Assembly: GCF_032062135.1 (NCBI RefSeq)
Contig: NC_092859.1
Coordinates: 110,201,626 to 110,265,625 of the forward strand
Origin: Pyxicephalus adspersus
Lineage: Eukaryota > Chordata > Amphibia > Anura > Pyxicephalidae
Direction: 5' to 3'
Length of the DNA: 64,000 nt
The notes beneath the pieces are model-generated. The model had not been told where the DNA came from and ran no database searches. It was given only the letters and a program-made list of their open reading frames with translations. Of the stretch, positions 34,872 through 47,415 are shown piece after piece. Every line of letters begins with the position of its first letter. Within the stretch, counting starts at the first letter, position 1. The position numbers and the translations under genes are program-made.

Positions 34872-36043
34872 TTTTTTTCCAATGATAATAAATTTGCAGT
34901 TCAGCTCACAACTCTGCCAATTATAGTTGAAACACATGCAAATACATTCTGATGATGAAACTACAAGAAATGTTTTCAATACTCCCTAACAAGTTACTCA
35001 CAACAAAAGCGCAGGTCTTGCAAAATGCTTTAGAAACAGAACTTTCACTGCAGAATGGCATGCCTACCTAATATAGTCTTGATTTGTCTCCTTTAACACA
35101 TGCATACAGTACTGAATTTGTGTTTCAGCAAATTAACATATCTCTTTTTTGAGCAGACTCACTCCCTTAGGGCTAATGTTAAAAAAAAAAGTCAGAAGTT
35201 TAGCTTTAAAATATCATATTATTATATTTTTGGCTTCTTTAGCTATTAGAATATTAAAATAAGTTTACAGTACTTTTTGAAAATCAAATTATGCCCTTTC
35301 TTTTATGACATAAAAAAAATTACTGACAATATATAATTAACTCCACATTTTCCTCTTTGATATAGATTCTTTAAACAATACCAATACAAAAAATGAAATG
35401 CTTTCCATGTGCACGTATAAGTGAGAAAATAAGTGAGAAAATAAGTGAGAAGGCTAAACTGACATTTTCCCCATACAACAGTATATGTGCCAACGTCCAT
35501 ACAGCTTTGGCCACATTGTGGACTATTGAGCTAGGTTTCTGCATAGTGGTTGTTAGATAATTCAGATTTGAGCTATTTTGACCCTGGATTGGAACTTAGA
35601 ATTCGACCAATCGATTTAAGATTAAATTCGGAATTCATCCTGTCCATGCTCAAAAAAAATCCAATGACAGAATGCATGTCTGTCTCCATCTGTTACAGAG
35701 GGCTGCAACCAACATTAAGAATGACTTTAGTACAATAACAGATAGATAATATATTATGCTTTCATTTTCACTTTTCACAGTCACAAATTGTTTTGTTTTT
35801 CTCATGCAACTGTATGTATAACTGGAACTAATTGCTGAGATTTCACTAGGTTAGCAGTTACAGTTGCTGGTTTGGATGCCAACTTCAAAGATTTATTTTG
35901 CTAGTGAGAAGGCTAATTCTTTGCTTTGAATGGCGGAGTCCTACAGAGACACTGTTACCTGGAGTTGCCTCATTGACACCCTACTGTTTGTTACTAATCC
36001 TCACACTGCATATATTATTGCATAAACACACCCAAAACATGTT
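34872..36043. other. Intergenic sequence without recognised gene
   Basis: AT-rich. A short triple repeat of AAATAAGTGAG occurs near 35425. No coding signature. Confidence 0.5.
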
Positions 36044-36266
36044 GGGCCTGATTTATTAAAACTCTCCAAGACTGGAGAGAATACACTTTATCAGTGAAGC
36101 TGTGTAATCCAGCAAACCTGGAATGGATCTGGTCAAGGAATGAAAGCATTAGCTAACAAAAAGCAAAAGACTTTCAAGAAATCCATTCCAGGTTTGCTGG
36201 ATCACCCAGCTTCACAGATGAAAGTGTATCTTCTCTAGTCTTGGAGAGCTTTAATAAATCAGGCCC
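36044..36266. mobile_element. Foldback MITE copy 4, best preserved
   Basis: It starts GGGCCTGATTTATTAAAACT and ends with the inverse AGCTTTAATAAATCAGGCCC. The arms are about 90 bp, nearly identical on inversion, and include GATCCAGCAAACCTGGAATGG-like segments on both sides. The loop holds GCATTAGCTAACAAAAAGC. The target duplication is not clear (left flank ATGTT, right flank ATTAT). It defines the boundaries of the family with copies at 3340, 19401 and 30980. Confidence 0.88.
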
Positions 36267-39200
36267 ATTATATCTACAACATACAGAGCCCATATGACAA
36301 CCCAAAAATCTGTTATTATCCTAAAGCAGTGGCCTCCAGTGATTTGGGTGGTACTTACATCCTTTAGTGGATGATCTGATGATTTGAGCTAGGGAGGCAA
36401 GGGGGGGGGGGCTTTGATCTCCAAAAAAGCATCTTAACTTTAATAATTACTACACTAAAAAAATGCTAAAAACGCATAGTCAAGCATATGTAAAACAAAA
36501 AAATACTCACCAGTAAGGTCCACTGCAGAAGGTATGTTCCTTCAGATCTGTTTTTCAGGTTGAATAAATAGGCAGCATCATTCAACCCACTTCCTTTGAG
36601 GTCAAGCTGTCATGTGGGTCATCACACCAGCCTGGGGTGATAATACTATTGCACTGAACAGCACTCATCACCATTATGCAAGACAGCAGTAAAAACCTTT
36701 CTTACTATAAAAAAATCAAAAAAATATGTTCAACCTCTTTTTGTTTAAACTGTTGCAGTAATAATAAAGAGTTTGCACTTTTTTTTTAAATGCAAAGAGA
36801 ATCCAAATGAAAGGAATAAAACTCTTGTATGTAAATTGTGGCTCATATTCCAACTCCTCCTGAAAATGATAAATGTCTGGCTGTCATACTTTCTGAGTCA
36901 ATGACTTTGAAAAGTTCAGATACTGTTCTAACGAGTTACCCAAGGTAAGTAATTCAGAATGGACTGAAGCCCGATATAGCTGAGCAACTAGCATTTTCCT
37001 AAAGGGGTCAGTGGTTTAATTATGTTTCTTCATTTCTGACCTAGTAAAGTTATACAGATTTCACAGTTCATCAGATTTAGTCAGTATTCCTATAGCTGGA
37101 TTACAGCCTTTGCCATTCATTTGTGAATAAGTACCTGGTGTAAGTAAAACAAGCCGTAATGACAACATTTACATGACATTTTCAGAAGCTGGTGTTCTGG
37201 CTCTAGGGAGACATATTTTCTTTCACACGGATAAGTACAATAATCAAGCTAACGAAGTCTCCAATGAGTATCCTCTAAACTAAAGTGGCTGATAATGCAA
37301 AGAAATTGACTGCATTCATCACAGTTTATAATGGACACACAATGGCAGCAAACTTGGACACTTTCACATATTTGCTTGCAAAGGCTATTAGTAGTATTTT
37401 ACATACAGATAACCTATTTGTTAAGCTTACTGGTCCTTTAAACAGCAATGTCATGTTTCTTTTTCACTCTCCTTAGAAAAACCAAATCCCTTTAAAGCAG
37501 ATAGTTCTTCTCAGACATTCTAAGTATTCATGGCATTCAGCAGATTATCTTAATTGCATCCTTAGTTAATATTCCCCCTTCATTGACATGTACTCCATGT
37601 TCTGCGGAAGCTGCTAATGCAATGCTAGCAGGCTGAGCATGCCGTTAGGGATAATACACTGAATTTTAAAATTCATTATGCTTATTAATGACTTATAAAC
37701 ATATTCCGGTATCTTGCACATCCTACAAATACCCGATCACATTACGATTTGGAGTATAGTTTTTATCACTCAACAGTGAGACTGAAAATAAGTAAATATT
37801 TCAAAGACAAGTGAAAATCCTGTCACTTAATGAAATGTGTTACAGTGAATAAAAACAAACAAGAAATAAGCTACAGCTGAGCTCAGTAATCCCCTTTTCT
37901 TCTTTTAGAGAGAATTATTAAACATGGAAATACATTGGATGGAAGATTGTTCCATGACTGATTAGTTTCTAGCCTAGCAGCATGGAAAAACAACATATTA
38001 TATATTCACTGCAGCTGTCTAGTTGAAGCAGCTGGATTGACACAAAAATCCTTTGGAATTGCAGTCTCTATGGATGGCATGGTTTAAAGCAAAGCTAATC
38101 AAACATAAATGTTTGCCCGAGGCAACTTGAAGCATTACACATGTCAGGGCCACAAATCGTAATCTATAGCTGCTAGAGAATACGTGTACTGTGCGCGGCA
38201 AGGTTAGCAATTTAAAAGAACCGTAATGAGACTGAAATAATATAGAGTGTGTAGTGTTTAACTGAGCCCATATGAGCTGCTAAGGAAAACCTTTGGGAGA
38301 AACAGGTATATAACAGTTGAGCCCTTTTGGGGCTTGTTCACATATGTATCACATGCAGAAGTACATAGAGAAACACATAGCGGGGTTCTTCCCCACCTCT
38401 ACAAGCTCTTATGGTGGAAGACTGTAGGGAAGAGCAATTAAAATCAAAAGGTCTTCAATGTCAGGCCTTGCAACATTCATGGCATCTAGTAGCAGTGCAA
38501 AGTAGTCACTATAGCAGGTATTAGTGTACATTTCGCCGGTTGTTTCCACACTTTCAAAGGGTTTCAGGAATGAGTGCTGAGGTTTACCTTTTAATGCCTG
38601 TGTTAAGATAGCTTTATTCCCTCAACACTCCACAACACTAATTATGTACCAACTCATTTTACAAAACAAAAAGCAGATTGCAAAATAATTAACAAAGACA
38701 TTGTAGTTGTACAGCTAATAGTATGAAAATATAGCTTGTATATTCATTATAGGCATTGCATATATTCAGTAGGCTCTAGATCATGTATTTAAGGTTGTTT
38801 GAAAATCTAGTAAATTTAAATAAATGTTTTACTCCAAAATGTAAATAATCATCAGTATCATTTTATCAGCTGATAACACATAATAAAATAGTTGTAAAGC
38901 CTTGTTGTCACCCTTTAGGACATGTCTGAAACAAGGGCCTATTTTATCTATAGCAGCAAATTTTAGAATCTTAAAAAGTACTGCAATGAAACTGTACTAC
39001 ATGTACTACATGAAAATGTTAAAGTTTATATGAGATTTTAAGTTTACATGCTAAGAAGTCTATCTATCTTTTTTTATCTGTATCTGATATATTATAGATT
39101 TTACTACCCAAGTGAGTCTGAAAAATTTATAATTAGCTTGATCTATTTTGAGAACATTAATAGAAGCTTAATATTTTATTCCCTGATGTATAGTAACCAA

Positions 39201-40650
39201 TGCCAAATGAGCAATTTCTATTGTCCGTTTGAACGTCCTTGTTTTCTTGTCTCATTTCCTCTCTGTGGTTATGCCCAAACAATTTATATGTCAAATGTTA
39301 ACTAAACTTTTTGAAGGACACTAGCTGGCTGTCCGCCCGCACGTTCATCACCATATTCAAAACTCAAGGAAAAGAGATTGTTCAGGTTACGATATCATAG
39401 TTTGTGACTATCAAGGTTTATGACTTAGTTTGTGACTTAGAAATATTCAGGTCCAATACATCCAAGCATCTGCCATTTTAAGCAGAACTTTATATTAGGC
39501 TTTGATGCGGTGGGAATTTCTAAACCGTTTGAAATAAAAGTAATTTTGATAGTTGCAGAAATAGTTAAAGTTGGTACAAAGGAGGGGGGAACAAAAATCT
39601 TTATATCTATAAATAAAAATAAAGAAAAACTATATAAAGATTAGCCAAGCAAAAAAGGGCATACAACGTTAAAATAAACTAATTATGGTTATATAACTGT
39701 AAATAAAAACAAAGCTCTTGGGTAAGAAAAAAATCAAATCTTTTTACACATTTCAAGTTTTCTTTAACTAATATTATGTGCAGGTCAAAGGATAACACTG
39801 TGATTTGCGCATAAAAATGTAATTGTAATAATTCATACAAAAGGCTCTGTTGCCCCTCTGGGTAAATTCAAGTAAATTTTACAAGCAGCATTGCTGCTTC
39901 TGTGTCAGGGACCTGTCTAGATCACACGGCATTTGGAGGATAGTTGTCAGAAATTGGAAGGCTTAGAAGTGGCAAAATTAAAAAATTAGAGAAGCAAAGA
40001 ATAATAAAAATGAAGGGAAGTAATTGAATAGGACCCGAAGAGCAAAAGAAATTTCAGCACAAGTTGATTTGCTAAAGTAAGAACCCAAACAAATGGAAGA
40101 TTCGGAGTTCTAAAATCACAATAGAATAAATTACACAGACAGCATCAGGTCCAGGGGAGATAGCTGCCAAAGACTTTTGTAAGGCTATAAGAAGCAGAAT
40201 ATAGCTATCCAATGTATCTCTTTCTTGTATATAAATATCCTCATTTATTTAGTGTGTTCATACAATATTCAATTCAACAGGGAAATGGACATTTTTCAAT
40301 TGATACATTTTACAGGTACTTGTTACAACTAACTTCCTTTACCCTAAAATGTTCAGTTCAATGAGTGATAGATGGAAATTCTTAGGAATAGTGAACCCGA
40401 TTCCCTGGATCAATAAAACACACTAACTAAGGTCTGACCAAACCTATTATTTTTAATTAGAGGGACTGAATGTTTTGCAGTTTTGCCAGCTTTTATTCTG
40501 TTCTATTTTTTTCTTATTGACTTTTTCATCTCGAATTTCTGTTACAAATTAAAGATATAAATTAGCTTTGTGAAAAGCAGAAAAACAAAACACAGAATTC
40601 ATGTAGCAATCTATATAAAAAAACCTTAAAGTTGACCTTCCATGGCAAAT
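36267..40650. other. Intergenic sequence without recognised gene
   Basis: A G-run occurs at about 36401. The stretch 36840-37960 is repeat-free with mixed composition, making it a candidate conserved non-coding region. No exon, RNA gene or transposon was recognised. Confidence 0.5.
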
Positions 40651-41480
40651 GGAAGACTTCATATCTGCCAGCCTCTGTCCCCAACACAAATGGCTTTTTC
40701 TAAGGCACAGGTGATGCTACCATCCCACCTGGGAGAGCTGGGAGCTTGATATACCACAAGAGGCACACAAACTTTCAATGTGTTGGAGATATTTCTACCC
40801 ACCAACAAGGCTGCAGGTACCCCAGAAGGCGAGGTTCGCAACATACCAAAATTCACTACTCCCAGCCAGCAACACTTCCATGGCCCCTAGCCACCAATAA
40901 TTATAATAGTTGTTGGGAAAACTTATGGCTTGCACCAACTGGTAAAGCTGGAGGTGGTGGGACCCTTCTAGCAATTTCTGTTCCGCAACCTCTGGATGAA
41001 TCTTGTAGCAGAAGCCACCTCTCTTGTCAAGGACGACTAGGGCGGACCATTCAAATGTACTTGTACCGATTGTGCCAGTCTAGCAGGTCTCCACCACCTC
41101 CAGCTTGGCCAGTTGGTGCAAGCCATAAGTTTACCAACAACTATCAATGTACCTGTGATGGATGCAGAGAAGCAATGCTTCATACAATTATTATGACCTT
41201 ACCCATTAATTACCTAAATGGCACCACACTTAAATGGCCAACCCAAGACCATAATAACCTACCTGGCCCCCTGCCCTCCAAGACCCTAACACTTAACCCA
41301 CAACCCTTAATAATGATGAATGGGGGGAAAACTTTTCCTCAGGCAAATGTTTCAGAATCTTCCACTCCCTTTATCCTTTTTATTCCATCTAGCTCCGCCC
41401 TTACCTTCTGACCAACCAATTCCCAGCTGACCTCCCACTGACCCCTCCTTTCTCTACTTAACCCTTACACTTCCTGTCTC
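40651..41480. repeat. C/T-rich unclassified repeat-like segment with large inverted repeat
   Basis: Composition changes sharply from the AT-rich surroundings. At 40906-40965 an arm (GTTGTTGGG...ACTTATGGCTTGCACCAACT...GGAGGTGGTGG) is inverted at 41091-41144 (CCACCACCTCCAGC...AGTTGGTGCAAGCCATAAGT...CCAACAAC). The downstream part is pyrimidine-rich (CTCCCACTGACCCCTCC and similar). A 221-codon open frame (40746-41411) spans the inverted repeat, has biased low-complexity composition and no domain. I read the segment as a foldback repeat rather than a gene. Confidence 0.5.
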
Positions 41481-42734
41481 CTCATCCCACCCCATCATGT
41501 GGGCCCTATGTCTATCTTCCTTGCTTTTGCTTTGGGCCTACCTATGATGTTTCCCATGCCACTCAGAAGAGTTAGAGGCTGGGATCAAGGCAAATAAATA
41601 TTTTTTTGGACAGTGGCAAACAATGTGTTAGGAAGAGGTCTGGAAAAAGGATCTGGCAAAGAAATAGAACTTTTATTTGCCTTAGAAGGTCTGATTTAAA
41701 CTATCAATGTAACCCCATACCACCATAGGTTCTACACATGGAAAAAAAACAGTCCCTCAATGAGGCCACTTCTTCTTGTTAGAATGGCATACTTTTTAGG
41801 GGAGTTGGAACAAACACAGTGGGGTTTACAATGAAATGTAAACTGAATCAGAACAAACAAAGCCAACATCTAATAATTCTGGCTTCTGGTAACAGTATAT
41901 TTATCAGAGTTGTTTAAACTTTAAAAAAAAGGGTGCACTTTACCTTCAAATGTCATTTTTGTTAGCTTCTTTTTGATCATCAAATAGAATTATTGCCTTT
42001 GAATTTGCCCCATGATATTACCAAACATAATAAATGTTGTAGGACAATGTGTTTCACATTTGTCATTTCAAAGTTTATGGCCTGAAGAATATCTAGTCTT
42101 TTGACATATTGATTAAGCTATAGTATTAAATTTCCATGAAACAAACATAATCTCAACCCAAAACTAAAACAACTAGTCACAGCATCTCTTCAGTCAATGA
42201 GTTTGGATTTACATGAATACACAGCACAGGAGGAGCCATGGTAGCAAAGATGAGTAAGTATCAATGCATCCTGGTGTTGTCAGCTTGTAAAGATGTGTGG
42301 CAAGGCCCCCAAGTATCCAAACAACTATAAATGTGTAAAGTCATGAAAATCACATATATGGCAAAGGAATACTCATTACAATGCCTATAACATTTCTTGT
42401 TTGTAAGGTGTGTCACTTTTTAAGGTAAAGGTAAATCACCTTAAAGTATATCTAAACCCGCAAAGTAAAAAGTAATATATTGCAGCTTATTGGTCCTTAG
42501 ATTTTGTGGCTTAATTATTCTTCTTTTTCCAGGCTTTGTTCTCACCTGGTTATCCTGCTAGTAACAGAATTCCTACCCCAGAGTGATAAACTTTACCTAT
42601 TCAAGAGTAGCATTATCAACCAAGGACTGGAAGTTTGTTAGAACTATACAATGCCTAGCCCTCCTCTCTATAAAATAGGAGATGTTTTCTAAACCAAAGA
42701 GGTGAACAGAGCAAGTATGATAATAATACTTATA
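41481..42734. other. Intergenic sequence, one MITE-end-like fragment
   Basis: At about 42450-42600 TAAAGTATATCTAAACCCGC resembles the left end of the 34412 element. CACCTGGTTATCCTG matches 20600 in reverse. The rest is AT-rich without a recognised feature. Confidence 0.45.
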
Positions 42735-43182
42735 ATAAGTCTGCAGTGTGCACAGGACAGCGGTTACCACTTTTCCCACAGATCATCTGTCTAGCAGCTT
42801 GCAGCATCAAGCCAGGCAGAGGTGTGCCTTTCCTAGCATCCCCTGCACTTACTCTGATGCTGTGCAAAGCTCAAGGGGATTTTAGAGTATCTGCTGCAGC
42901 CAATGAGCAGATTGGTTCCTGGTTTCAATCTTGTCCTGCTATTGGCTGCTATCCCTATTTTGCTTTTTTAGATACCTGACCTTAACCTCTCTTCTTGTCT
43001 TTCCACCTGCTCTGACCTTGGACCATCCAGACCTTGATTCTAACTTGCTGTCTGCTCTGACCTCTGTCCATCTCGACCGCCTACCTGGTACCTGATCCCT
43101 GGCTGTCGCTACCACAAAGCCCTCATTTCTGCTCGCNNNNNNNNNNNNNNNNNNNNNNNNCCTGGGGACCCTGACCTTTCAA
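42735..43182 (-). repeat. Unclassified (possibly LTR-type) repeat, interrupted by gap
   Basis: CATCCCCTGCAC, TGTGCAAAGCTCAAGGGGAT and GCAGCCAATGAGCAG match 55800-55890 in reverse orientation. It is followed by a tract rich in CTGACCT/CCTTGATT words, typical of certain frog repeats. The N gap at 43137-43160 lies inside it. No protein signature was seen. Confidence 0.5.
43137..43160. other. Assembly gap (N run, 24 positions)
   Basis: A short N run inside repetitive, CT-rich sequence, so the gap was probably caused by the repeat. Confidence 0.99.
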
Positions 43183-45530
43183 ATGGAGCAGATAAAAAAC
43201 ATTAATAGTTATTGTTTTTATATATTTTAAAATGCAACTTTGGTACTGCATTTGAAAATTGCTGGTAGGATTTTAATTGCAGAAGGGACATGCTGTACTT
43301 CTGCAAAACAAAACGTACTTGCCTGTTCACAATCTTTTTCTTTAAAATACACTAAGCTGTGCATGTACAGGTCAGTGTAAATGAAAAGTTGTGATCACGC
43401 AGATAAGTTTATTTTATTGCAAAAGAGACACCACCTGCCTGCTTGCAATTTTTTATTTTGAATGTCCATATTTCACATTTCATATAGTACTGTGCCTTCC
43501 AAATGACAGAAACCACAATATCTACTTCTTTAGTTTTTCATTTGTGACTTATCACAGAACCCATATCTAAACATGAAACATTTCAAACAATAACATTTGC
43601 TGCTCTGTAGTCAATACTTTAGCAGCAAAATAATTCAATCATTTCATCAATATTCCTAAGTGTGTTCATAAATGTGATCTTATGAGATTTTTAACTATCC
43701 CTAGGACACATTTCATAATTCATATTTAGCATTATATTGATTAAGAATCACTTAGCTACAACTTGAGGCTGGCAGCTTAACAACTATTATAAAGTAGGCT
43801 TATATTATTCTGACATGTTTTATAAACACTGCAAATATATGTGATAAAACCAGAGCAGAAGGCATTAAACAGGCAGAAATACAGCTGTTACAGGAAGTGG
43901 TAGAAGTGCTAATCTCTCTTAATGAATTACAATTTTACACCTCTGTTGTTGCAAACTTGATAATAGTAAGACAAGTGTAACTACTGTATTTGATTTACTT
44001 AACTATTCTGTAATTAAGCATCATAGTTATTTTATTTTAAAAATAATTTAATATATATATCATATTCCAGATTTTTTATGCATATAGCAGCCATAGTATT
44101 AAGAGTACAAGTTAATGTTTATTATTGTTTTTTATCAAGAATGCATGTTTAACTCAAACACCAAGGTAAAATTCTGACAAAGAACTTCTCCAGATCCCTG
44201 ACCTCAAGGCAGAGCAGAATTTATATGTTACAGGGCTCTAAATGGGTGTCTAGATTGCATAGCAGGTTGGTGGAGTGCTAAAGTAGGGGAAATCCACCAT
44301 TAATGTTCTGATTCTAAAAATATACATAGCAACATCATTGTTATTCCACTGCAATCTTGCAAAATGTAATCTTTAGTATTTGTCTTTTTGATGCATGAGC
44401 TATTATCAGAGTCCCTGCCAGGGTCGTTAATTCCATTAATCAGACATTTTCTATAACTCAGCATGAAAGGAGCTAGTCCTGGGCTATCCCGTAGACACAG
44501 AGGAAACCTTGCAGTTAATATTGTTCTGTTTTCCCAATAACCAGGAATACAGAAACTTTCTGAAATATCTGGATTATATGGCATGAATATCTCTAAATAT
44601 GTGGTCTTATGTTAAACATAGTTAGAGCATTAGAAAACAATCTGTTTAAACAAATGACTCAAACAGATGTATTTGAATCTGTTTTATTGAACATATTGTT
44701 GAAGCATTCACATTTTATTCTGGAGGAAGTTATTAAGATACTATAGTTAATAACTGGCATAATCTTATTTAGCATGACCTCATTTACAAATTTGTTGTAG
44801 CTTCTGCTTATACATTACCAGAGGTAAGGAGGTAGTTTAGACCATTAATCATACAACTATTTGATATTTTTGATAATATTGGGATTTTTTTGTAGAAATA
44901 GCTGTCTTCTGGTTATGCAACATTTGAGCTGGAAAAAAATGTCTGTCTTGGCAAATATAATTTGTCTAAAGCAATATCTGAGTGCTTACAGATATTATCA
45001 CCAGTTATGAACTATTCACCTTGTCAGCAACGCATCAGTGCATATTTAGTAAACCAAAACTCTGCCCCACTCTGTCCCCAGAGACAAAGTAAATTATTTA
45101 TGTGGTGCTGCCGATTTGTTTCTTCCAAAACCCTGAGAAGGTCAAGCCGGGCTGTCATTGGCAGACGAGATATCAACTACCGGTAGATCTCTGCTTTAAG
45201 CGTGACAGTAAAAATCCGAGGACATTGAAAACTAGAAAAGGACCTGCAGAACCAAGGCTTACCTAAATCAGGATGCAGTCCCCACAGCTGTGATTAATTT
45301 TTGGTGTTTGTTTTTTTTTTTTCTTTTTTCTATCCTCCGCTGCCCCTAAAGTATTCTGGTGCATACAGATGACCTTTTGCAAATTGAAAACCTGCAGCAT
45401 TTTTTAGAGAACAGTGGTTTTATTCGGAATGTCCATGGCATCCTGAGCTCCTGCTTGGTGTTTGTAGGCTGTCGTTTGTTCATATTATTTGTAAACAAAT
45501 TTCCTAATATGGATTTTTAATTCCCTAGTC
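43183..45530. other. Intergenic sequence without recognised gene
   Basis: AT-rich, with short open frames lacking family signatures. The stretch at about 44690-45240 is repeat-free up to the hAT element. Confidence 0.5.
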
Positions 45531-47415
45531 CAGAGGTAGGCAAACTCCAGCCTTTAGGCTTGATACGACGTGGCCAGTATTCCAGTCTGGCCTAATACCC
45601 CCCTAGTTATTTATTGTTGGACCCGGCCTAATTGAATTGTTGCATTATCGCAAGTTCCCTCGATATCATTGAGTTCCCACACAGCAATCTCAATTACTAT
45701 GCCTAAAGAGCAGAAGCAACGCGCAGCTACCAGTCTCCGGAAGGTTGACCTTGAACGTTGTGTCTTCAACTCCGAATGGACTGACGAATTATTCTTCGTC
45801 GAACGCAACAACAAAGCCCTGTGTTTAGTGTGCAACAACACCAACAGCACTTTCAAGCTCAAGGGGCATTTTGATGCCAAGCACACGTACAGAGACTACA
45901 GCGTGGATGAGTGGAAGACTGACGCTGCTCGCTTGCAGTCACGGTTGGGTCAACAGTCGTCCCTCTTCAAGAAGCAGGCCTCCAAAGCTTCTAATGCTGC
46001 TGAGCGTCACACTCATGCCTCCAATGAAGTGTTCTTGTTGATTGCGAAGAAAATGCATCCCTTCACTGATGCAGACATTGTAATGGATTGTATACTTGCT
46101 GCTGTTGACGTCATTTATCCCAAGCAACACAACGCTTTCAAGGCAATCAAGCTGTCTGCCCACACTGTGACTTGACGTGTGGAAGACTTAGCCTCTGATG
46201 TCTGGTCTTCGATGTTTACGAAGTTCAAAACTCTTGATATATTCTCATTTGCTTCAAATGAGAGCTTTGATATCAGAGACACTGCACAGCTGGCTATCTT
46301 TGTGCATGGCATCACGCAAGATCTGGAGGTAGTCGAGGGGTTTCTCAGCCTCATCCCGGTGAATGGAATGACAACTGGCCAAGATGTCTTCAATGCCCTC
46401 CTACCTGCTTAGAGTGGTTTCGACCTGTCGAAGCTCGTCTCAGTAACTAATGATGGTGCACCTGCCATGGTTGGATCTACCAAGGGACTTTCGCAGCTGC
46501 TCATCGACCGCTGCCGCTCTTTGGGCTGTGCGCAGGAGATGAGCAAGGTGCACTGCACCAGGAGTCATTGTGTGCCAAAGCAGTTGGCATGAAGGACAAT
46601 ATGTCTGTTGTGGTGAAGTTAGTGAACACAGTGCTTGCTCATCCTCTCAACCACCACATCTTCAAGCACATGTGCGAAGCTGCAGACACTGATTACGGCG
46701 ATCTGCTTTACCACACCGAGGTTCACTGGCTCAGTCGTGGCAACGTCTTGAAGCGCGTCTTTGCCCTCCGCCACGAGATCATTTCCTTTGTCAGTGACAG
46801 GGGCCTCAAGGGCTTTCAAAAGTTCTCTGACAAGGTTTGGCTCTGTCGCTTCGGCTTCCTCACTGATATGAGCTCTCACCTTAAGGAACTTACCTGAAGC
46901 TTCAAGGACGTCATGTGCTCATCACGAACATGGAAGCCCATGTGCTTGCATTCAAAACAAAGCTGATTCTATGGGAGAAACAGCTGTATAAGAGCGACTA
47001 TGTTCATTTCCCGCACCTCGCCCAGTGTGCTGCAGCCCTCGTTGACACAGAAGAATGCATCAGTGTGCTGTCAACCCTGTGGAATGAATTCTCTTCGCAC
47101 TTCATTGATGTGCGTTCTTATTCGCAAGAATTAAAAATTGTCAGCACTCCTTTTGACTTTCCCTATGACGACACCCCCTCAGATGTGCAACTGGAGTTGA
47201 TTGAGCTGCATACTTTGGCCGTTCTCTTCTCCAAGTTTACTTCTTGCACTTCTTGCACTAGCACTCATTGACTTCTACCCTCAGCTGCCACATGCTCTAT
47301 TTCCAAGGATGTTAGCCCGTGCCAAGCGCGTGATCGCAATGTTTGGCAGCACTTATTCAAGCTTAACAAGCTGCGGTCTCCACTCACTGACACCTTAATG
47401 AAATTCTGTTGCTGA
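45531..47415 (+). mobile_element. hAT (Charlie8-like) DNA transposon, 3' end not found
   Basis: The left end CAGAGGTAGGCAAACTCCAG at 45531 is a typical Charlie-type hAT terminus, followed by a short untranslated segment and a transposase-like reading frame. The matching right terminal repeat could not be located after 47415, so the 3' end is lost or diverged. Composition is GC-richer than the surroundings. Confidence 0.8.
45699..47415 (+). pseudogene. hAT transposase pseudogene, GTF2IRD2/Charlie8-like
   Basis: Starting MPKEQKQRAATS, it has a BED-like zinc-finger region (ALCLVCNNTNSTFKLKGHFD...KH), then NEVFLLIAKKMHPFTDADIV, FDLSKLVSVTNDGAPAMVGS (catalytic-region motif), LLYHTEVHWLSRGNVLKRVF, KLQGRHVLITNMEAHV and a hAT C-terminal dimerisation remnant (FPRMLARAKRVIAMFGSTY...KLNKLRSPLTD). 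The words YHTEVHWLSRG and NDGAPAMVG are close to the Charlie8-derived C-terminus of GTF2IRD2. It is broken by in-frame TGA (46173) and TAG (46410), and by frameshifts near 46555, 46888 and 47240. A further small deletion near 47352 removes the segment between GSTY and KLNKL. It is not a domesticated gene. Confidence 0.9.
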
